19,697 nt of DNA from contig JAVVTI010000014.1 of the NCBI GenBank assembly GCA_036653735.1, forward strand, positions 1-19,697, in the 5' to 3' direction. Each line of letters opens with the position of its first letter. The first letter of the stretch is position 1. This stretch comes from CAVCAD01 sp036653735. GTDB taxonomy: Bacteria > Bacillota_I > Bacilli_A > RF39 > UBA660. The position numbers and the translations under genes were made by a program. This document shows positions 16,551 to 19,697 of this stretch, piece after piece. The notes beneath the pieces are model-generated. The model worked only from the letters and a program-made list of their open reading frames with translations, searched no databases and was not told the origin of the DNA.

Positions 16551-17357
16551 ATGGAAATAATTAAAGTAATTATACTAGGTATTATAGAGGGAATAACTGA
16601 ATGGTTACCAATAAGTAGTACTGGTCATATGATATTATTTGATGAGTTTATTAAACTTTCTTTTAGCGCAGAATTTAAAGAAATGTTTTTTGTGGTTATT
16701 CAGTTAGGAGCTGTTGCTGCTGTTGCTGTTATATTCTTTAAAAGGCTGTGGCCTTTTAAAGAAAGTAAAAGTGAAAGTAAAAAGACATGGAATTTATTAT
16801 TTAAGATAGTGGTAGGGTGTTTACCTCTTGCTATTGTAGGATTTTTATTTGATGATTTTATTGATAAGTATTTTTATAATTATATAGTAGTTGCTCTTAT
16901 GCTTATTATATATGGTATTATATTTATAGTAGTTGAAAATAAGTGTAAGGATAAGAGTTTTAAGGTTACTGATATTAATAAGATGTCTTATAAGACTGCT
17001 TTTATGATTGGATTATTTCAGGTATTATCAATTATACCAGGTACTAGTAGAAGTGGGGCTACTATTATAGGAGGAATGTTACTTGGAACATCTAGGACTG
17101 TTGCAGCAGAGTATACTTTCTTTTTAGCACTTCCTGTTATGCTTGGAGCTAGTTTACTTAAAATAATTAAGTTTGGTTTTGTTTTTAGTAGTATAGAAAT
17201 AATATGTTTAATAGTAGGGGTTATTACAGCTTTTGTAGTATCATTATTAATTATTAAGTTTTTAATTAATTATATAAAGAAACATGATTTTAAAGTATTT
17301 GGTTATTATAGAATATTCTTAGGACTTATAGTTCTTTTATATTTTTTAATATTTTAG
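16551..17357 (+). CDS. uppP: Undecaprenyl-diphosphate phosphatase (UppP/BacA)
   Basis: 268 residues from the ATG at 16551; the alternative TTG at 16545 is only 4 nt after AAGAGG, so the ATG is preferred. Integral membrane phosphatase that removes one phosphate from undecaprenyl diphosphate, regenerating the C55-P carrier for peptidoglycan and teichoic acid synthesis and giving bacitracin resistance. Both catalytic motifs are intact: EGITEWLPISSTGH (E13, E17, S22-S23, H26) and PGTSRSGAT (163-171, with R167). Seven or eight hydrophobic helices fit the family. The stop overlaps the AGGAGG ribosome site of the DedA gene, indicating one transcript. Presence of this gene argues for a cell-walled organism. 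Confidence 0.96.
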   Translation: MEIIKVIILGIIEGITEWLPISSTGHMILFDEFIKLSFSAEFKEMFFVVIQLGAVAAVAVIFFKRLWPFKESKSESKKTWNLLFKIVVGCLPLAIVGFLFDDFIDKYFYNYIVVALMLIIYGIIFIVVENKCKDKSFKVTDINKMSYKTAFMIGLFQVLSIIPGTSRSGATIIGGMLLGTSRTVAAEYTFFLALPVMLGASLLKIIKFGFVFSSIEIICLIVGVITAFVVSLLIIKFLINYIKKHDFKVFGYYRIFLGLIVLLYFLIF

Positions 17358-17366
17358 GAGGATAGA

Positions 17367-17984
17367 ATGCAGTCATTTATTATATCGTTTATGAATAGGT
17401 TTGGTTATATAGGAATATTATTACTTATTGCTATAGAGAATATTTTCCCACCAATTCCATCTGAGGTTATATTAACTTTTGGTGGTTTTATGACTACGTA
17501 TACCAAGTTAAATGTTCCACTTGTTATTGTATTTTCTACAATAGGTGCTGTAATAGGAGCTGTTGTTCTTTATTATGCTGGTAAATTATTAAATGAGAAG
17601 AGACTTAAGGCTATAGTTAGAGGTAAGACGGGTAAGATTCTTAGATTAAAAGAAAATGATATTGATAAGGCTGGTATTTGGTTTGAAAAGAAGGGTAATA
17701 AGGCTGTATTTTTTGGTAGGTTTGTACCTATTGTTAGAAGTCTTATATCTATTCCTGCTGGTATGAGTAATATGCATTTTGGTAAGTTTATAGTTTTTAC
17801 TATTTTTGGTTCATTAATTTGGAATACAGTTCTTGTTTATTTAGGAAGTATTTTGGGTAATAAGTGGACTATGATAGTAGATATTATGGATAAGTATTCT
17901 ACTATTACTTTGATTGTACTTGTTTTAGTATTTGTAATATTTGTTATATATTTTATTAGTAAACATAAAAAAGAAAGTAAGTAA
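17367..17984 (+). CDS. DedA family membrane protein, possible undecaprenyl-phosphate flippase
   Basis: 205-residue DedA protein with about five hydrophobic segments. Family marks are ENIFPPIPSE (24-33, re-entrant loop with the conserved acidic residue and PP.P), GRFVPIVRSLISIPAGMSNM (117-136, with R118, R124 and PAGM), and a Lys-rich C-terminal tail. DedA proteins include the undecaprenyl-phosphate translocase UptA of Bacillus subtilis, which flips C55-P back to the cytoplasmic face. AGGAGG overlaps the uppP stop and lies 5 nt before the ATG, so the two are co-translated. The pairing supports a carrier-recycling role, but some DedA proteins have been linked to other lipids or proton homeostasis. 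Confidence 0.92.
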   Translation: MQSFIISFMNRFGYIGILLLIAIENIFPPIPSEVILTFGGFMTTYTKLNVPLVIVFSTIGAVIGAVVLYYAGKLLNEKRLKAIVRGKTGKILRLKENDIDKAGIWFEKKGNKAVFFGRFVPIVRSLISIPAGMSNMHFGKFIVFTIFGSLIWNTVLVYLGSILGNKWTMIVDIMDKYSTITLIVLVLVFVIFVIYFISKHKKESK

Positions 17985-17993
17985 TACTTCTTT
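17970..17993. terminator. Possible bidirectional hairpin between the DedA gene and the 178-aa gene
   Basis: AAAGAAAGTA (17970-17979) pairs with TACTTCTTT (17985-17993) with one bulged A, overlapping the ends of both convergent genes, which are only 7 nt apart. The T-tail is interrupted (ATAATCTTTTATT), so efficiency is uncertain. Confidence 0.35.
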
Positions 17994-18528
17994 ATAATCT
18001 TTTATTATTTATCATAATATTGGCTGGGTCTATATTTGTTTTTATAGTAGACTGACCTGTTAGGCTTGTTAGGTAATCATTAAATGAATCATATGAGACT
18101 TGAGAGTAATTATTATTAAGTAGTATACTTAGTAATAAAGGGTTTATGGTTTTTAGTATATCTGATGGCCATAAGGCAGAAGGTGTAAATAAACAAGCGT
18201 TACCATTATTGATAAACTGGGTATATGCTGGATCTATAAGTATATATGAAAGGTGGTCATTTGCAAAGTAGGATACTATAATAGCTTCATGTTCTTTGAT
18301 ACCTAGTAGATCATTTGTATTAAATATAGAAGCACATATTTTTTGCTTTATAAGTTTTTCATATATATTATGAGAAATTAGTTTGCATAGTCCTTCTGTA
18401 GATGCAGAAATAAGTTGTACTTGAGACATTTCTTCAGATATTATTTGATTTATTTGCATAAGTAATAATGTTTCATCATTATCTTTATTTATGTTTAACA
18501 TTTTATAGTATAGTTCATTTTTATTCAT
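17992..18528 (-). CDS. Small putative papain/transglutaminase-fold protein of unknown function
   Basis: 178 residues, no signal peptide or membrane helix, family not recognised. The order Cys-His-Asp is visible: STEGLCKLISHNIYEKL (C48 at the start of a helix), KEHEAIIVSY (H80), then a strand with YILIDPAYTQF (D99), which resembles papain-like, transglutaminase-like or arylamine N-acetyltransferase cores. The C-terminal 75 residues lack obvious motifs. A strong AAAGGAG precedes the ATG (complement of 18526-18528), and the start overlaps by ATGA the end of an upstream reading frame on the same strand (pseudogene 18525-18796), so it was built as the downstream gene of a RhuM-type cluster. It is not obviously similar in sequence to the 15523-16509 product beyond the triad pattern. 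Enzymatic activity is inference. Confidence 0.55.
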   Translation of the reverse strand: MNKNELYYKMLNINKDNDETLLLMQINQIISEEMSQVQLISASTEGLCKLISHNIYEKLIKQKICASIFNTNDLLGIKEHEAIIVSYFANDHLSYILIDPAYTQFINNGNACLFTPSALWPSDILKTINPLLLSILLNNNYSQVSYDSFNDYLTSLTGQSTIKTNIDPANIMINNKRL

Positions 18529-18644
18529 TTTACTCCTTTAATTTTGATCTTATCAGCAATCTTTTTAGCTTTTACATATCCATTATTTTTATTTGCAAAA
18601 TATATAATTTTATCTTCATAATTCATATTATCATTATTACCCAT

Positions 18645-18663
18645 ATGTGCAATTTTTGCACAT
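18645..18663. repeat. Perfect 8-bp inverted repeat
   Basis: ATGTGCAA (18645-18652), TTT, TTGCACAT (18656-18663). It lies within the second frame of the RhuM-like fragment and lacks a T-tail, so it is not a typical terminator. It could be an operator or RNA hairpin, or merely coding sequence. Confidence 0.5.
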
Positions 18664-18697
18664 GTGATATTATCTTCAAGTTCTTCTTTATAAATAT

Positions 18698-18715
18698 TAT
18701 ATATATATATATATA
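18698..18715. repeat. (TA)9 microsatellite
   Basis: Nine uninterrupted TA units inside the RhuM-like reading frame. The unit length is not a multiple of three, so each gain or loss changes frame. Present copy number 9 puts the two halves out of register; 5, 8 or 11 units would join them. Confidence 0.9.
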
Positions 18716-18818
18716 TTTTGTTATTACAGTTCTATCGACTGTGAACAAATTTGAAATAGCGTTACTATTTAACCAAACATTATCATTTTGTAACATTATC
18801 TCTATATTTTATATTTTT

Positions 18819-19697
18819 CTAATTGTTGTTTTCTTCTAAATATTTTTGATACATTTCATCCATACTTGAAATATATTCTTGATCTTGTTTTATTCTAAGT
18901 TTTTCATATTCCTTTTCTGCCTTCTCTATAGCTTTTTTATGAGATATTTTACCTGAATCAGTTAAAATATTTTTCTTTCTATATTTTAGCAAGTCATCAG
19001 CAACCTCTATCCATTGATTCATAGTCATTACTTTTTGTTCTTTAGTTTCTGCTTCTGCAACATCTAAAAATAAATTTGTTAAATCATTTAGTTTCACTAA
19101 TTCGTTTTTCTCTAAATAATTTTTGGCAATACTAATATCATACCTCATTATCTTTCCATCAGGTGAATTTTTCCAACTAGTTAAGCCCATATGAACCTTA
19201 TCACTATTAACTCTTTCATATATTAATTCTGCTGCAGTTTTACCAGTAATTGCATAATGTAATTTGTTCTGTACTATCTTAAAAAATGTATAGGCTTCCT
19301 CAGATTTTTTATTGTAATCAATACTTGTACTTTCAAAAACATCTGTAATTTTTTGATATTGTCTTCTTTCGGATAATCTTATTTCCTTAATAGTTTGTAG
19401 TAATTCATCGTAATAGTCTTTACCAAATTTAGGACCATTTTTCATTTTTTCAACATCAATTACAAAACCTTTTATCATGTAATCTTTTAATATTTTAGTT
19501 GCCCATATTCTAAATTTTGTTGCTTTTTTTGAATTAACTCTATAACCAACTGCAATTATTGCATCTAAATTATAGAATTCTAGTTCTCTATTTACACTTC
19601 GATTTCCCTCTTTTCGAACTATTTCCATTTTGGAAACAGTTAAATTTTTATCAAGTTCTTTATCCTCAAAAATATTATTTAAATGTTTATTTATTGC
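18819..19697 (-). CDS. RhuM family protein, 5' end beyond the window
   Basis: The frame is open from the window end (first visible residues AINKHLNNIFEDKELDKN) to TAG at 18819-18821, giving 292 residues. An internal Met at 19628 is not the real start, since homology continues upstream of it. Family marks: KHLNNIFEDKEL, then EFYNLDAIIAVGYRVNS, then FRIWATKILKDYMIKGF, a middle helical region with YAITGKTAAELIYERVNSDK, and the C-terminal EKAEKEYEKLRIKQDQEY. RhuM (first named in Salmonella pathogenicity island 3) has no established biochemical function; homologues are scattered on mobile and defence-like islands, often near restriction-modification genes. The N-terminal part resembles a DNA-binding helix-turn-helix. 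CGA Arg codons (two near the internal Met) and heavy AAA use differ from the core genes, consistent with transfer. The (TA)9 fragment and the 178-aa gene follow on the same strand. Confidence 0.88.
   Translation of the reverse strand, partial: AINKHLNNIFEDKELDKNLTVSKMEIVRKEGNRSVNRELEFYNLDAIIAVGYRVNSKKATKFRIWATKILKDYMIKGFVIDVEKMKNGPKFGKDYYDELLQTIKEIRLSERRQYQKITDVFESTSIDYNKKSEEAYTFFKIVQNKLHYAITGKTAAELIYERVNSDKVHMGLTSWKNSPDGKIMRYDISIAKNYLEKNELVKLNDLTNLFLDVAEAETKEQKVMTMNQWIEVADDLLKYRKKNILTDSGKISHKKAIEKAEKEYEKLRIKQDQEYISSMDEMYQKYLEENNN

Larger units (their letters stand above)
18525..18796 (-). pseudogene. RhuM N-terminal-like reading frame split by a (TA)9 tract
   Basis: On the minus strand an ATG at 18796-18794 opens a frame reading VWLNSNAISNLFTVDRTV then ITKYI, the usual opening of RhuM proteins (a VWL..., LF-type helix-turn-helix, then T/N-K-H). 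The frame then runs through (TA)9 into non-homologous sequence and stops at 18623 (57 codons). In a second frame after the tract the text becomes NIYKEELEDNITCAKIAHM and stays open to TGA at 18525-18527. Aligned with the neighbouring RhuM gene (NKHLNNIFEDKELDKNLTVSKM), the two halves are consecutive. Removing one TA unit, or adding two, joins them. After CAKIAHMGNND the homology fades and the frame ends after about 45 further residues, so even a repaired product would be short. It may be a decayed duplicate or a phase-variable gene. It starts 22 nt after the RhuM stop and ends in an ATGA overlap with the 178-aa gene. Confidence 0.65.

Noticed and set aside
18754..18770. AAATAG/CTATTT inverted repeat as a terminator of the RhuM gene
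   Set aside because: Six weak AT-rich pairs without a T-tail, and it lies inside the RhuM-like coding frame.
18468..18839. 123-codon plus-strand ORF
   Set aside because: Low-complexity Phe/Ile-rich translation antisense to the 178-aa start and the RhuM-like fragment, with no ribosome site.

Overview
This window is very AT-rich bacterial DNA using the standard code (TGG for Trp, TGA as stop). Shine-Dalgarno sites are strong (AAAGGAG types) and genes are tightly packed with ATGA/TAATG overlaps. YfhO, a TasA/camelysin-type secreted protein, UppP, DedA and cardiolipin synthase point to a walled, Gram-positive, low-GC Bacillota. A gut member of the Bacilli (RF39/Erysipelotrichales-like) is plausible, but the exact lineage is inference. 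No rRNA, tRNA, CRISPR array or insertion sequence was recognised.

Layout. 1-2532 (-): YfhO-type membrane glycosyltransferase. 2719-3339 (+): secreted TasA-like protein with its own promoter and terminator. 3440-6933 (+): two overlapping genes for a heterodimeric ABC exporter with one degenerate and one consensus ATP site. 7014-11623 (+): a complete arginine deiminase operon (arcA, arcB, arcC and a YfcC-family antiporter), closed by a strong terminator. 11771-12991 (+): membrane family-2 glycosyltransferase, convergent with an MscS channel (13006-13809, -) across a shared hairpin. 13913-15451 (+): cardiolipin synthase. 15523-16509 (+): unrecognised protein with a transglutaminase-like Cys-His-Asp signature. 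16551-17984 (+): UppP plus a DedA protein, a plausible undecaprenyl-phosphate recycling pair. 17992-19697 (-): an accessory-looking block with a RhuM-family gene cut by the window end, a frame-shifted second RhuM N-terminal-like fragment containing a (TA)9 tract, and a 178-aa protein with another Cys-His-Asp signature.

How the genes fit together. The arc operon converts arginine to ornithine, ammonia, CO2 and ATP, with its likely antiporter included. Much of the rest serves the envelope: YfhO, the GT2 enzyme, UppP/DedA, cardiolipin synthase, MscS and the secreted protein. The most unusual part is the right end. There a (TA)9 microsatellite separates two frames that together read as a RhuM-like N-terminus, and the second frame ends in an ATGA overlap with the 178-aa gene. 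This is either a decayed duplicate or a length-variable switch.

Several starts were chosen by RBS position: ABC subunit 1 at 3440, arcB at 8237, GT2 at 11771 and uppP at 16551. Many promoters share an extended -10 of the form TGn-TATAAT. The only stretch of nearly 300 bases without an intact gene is 18529-18818, which holds the RhuM-like fragment.
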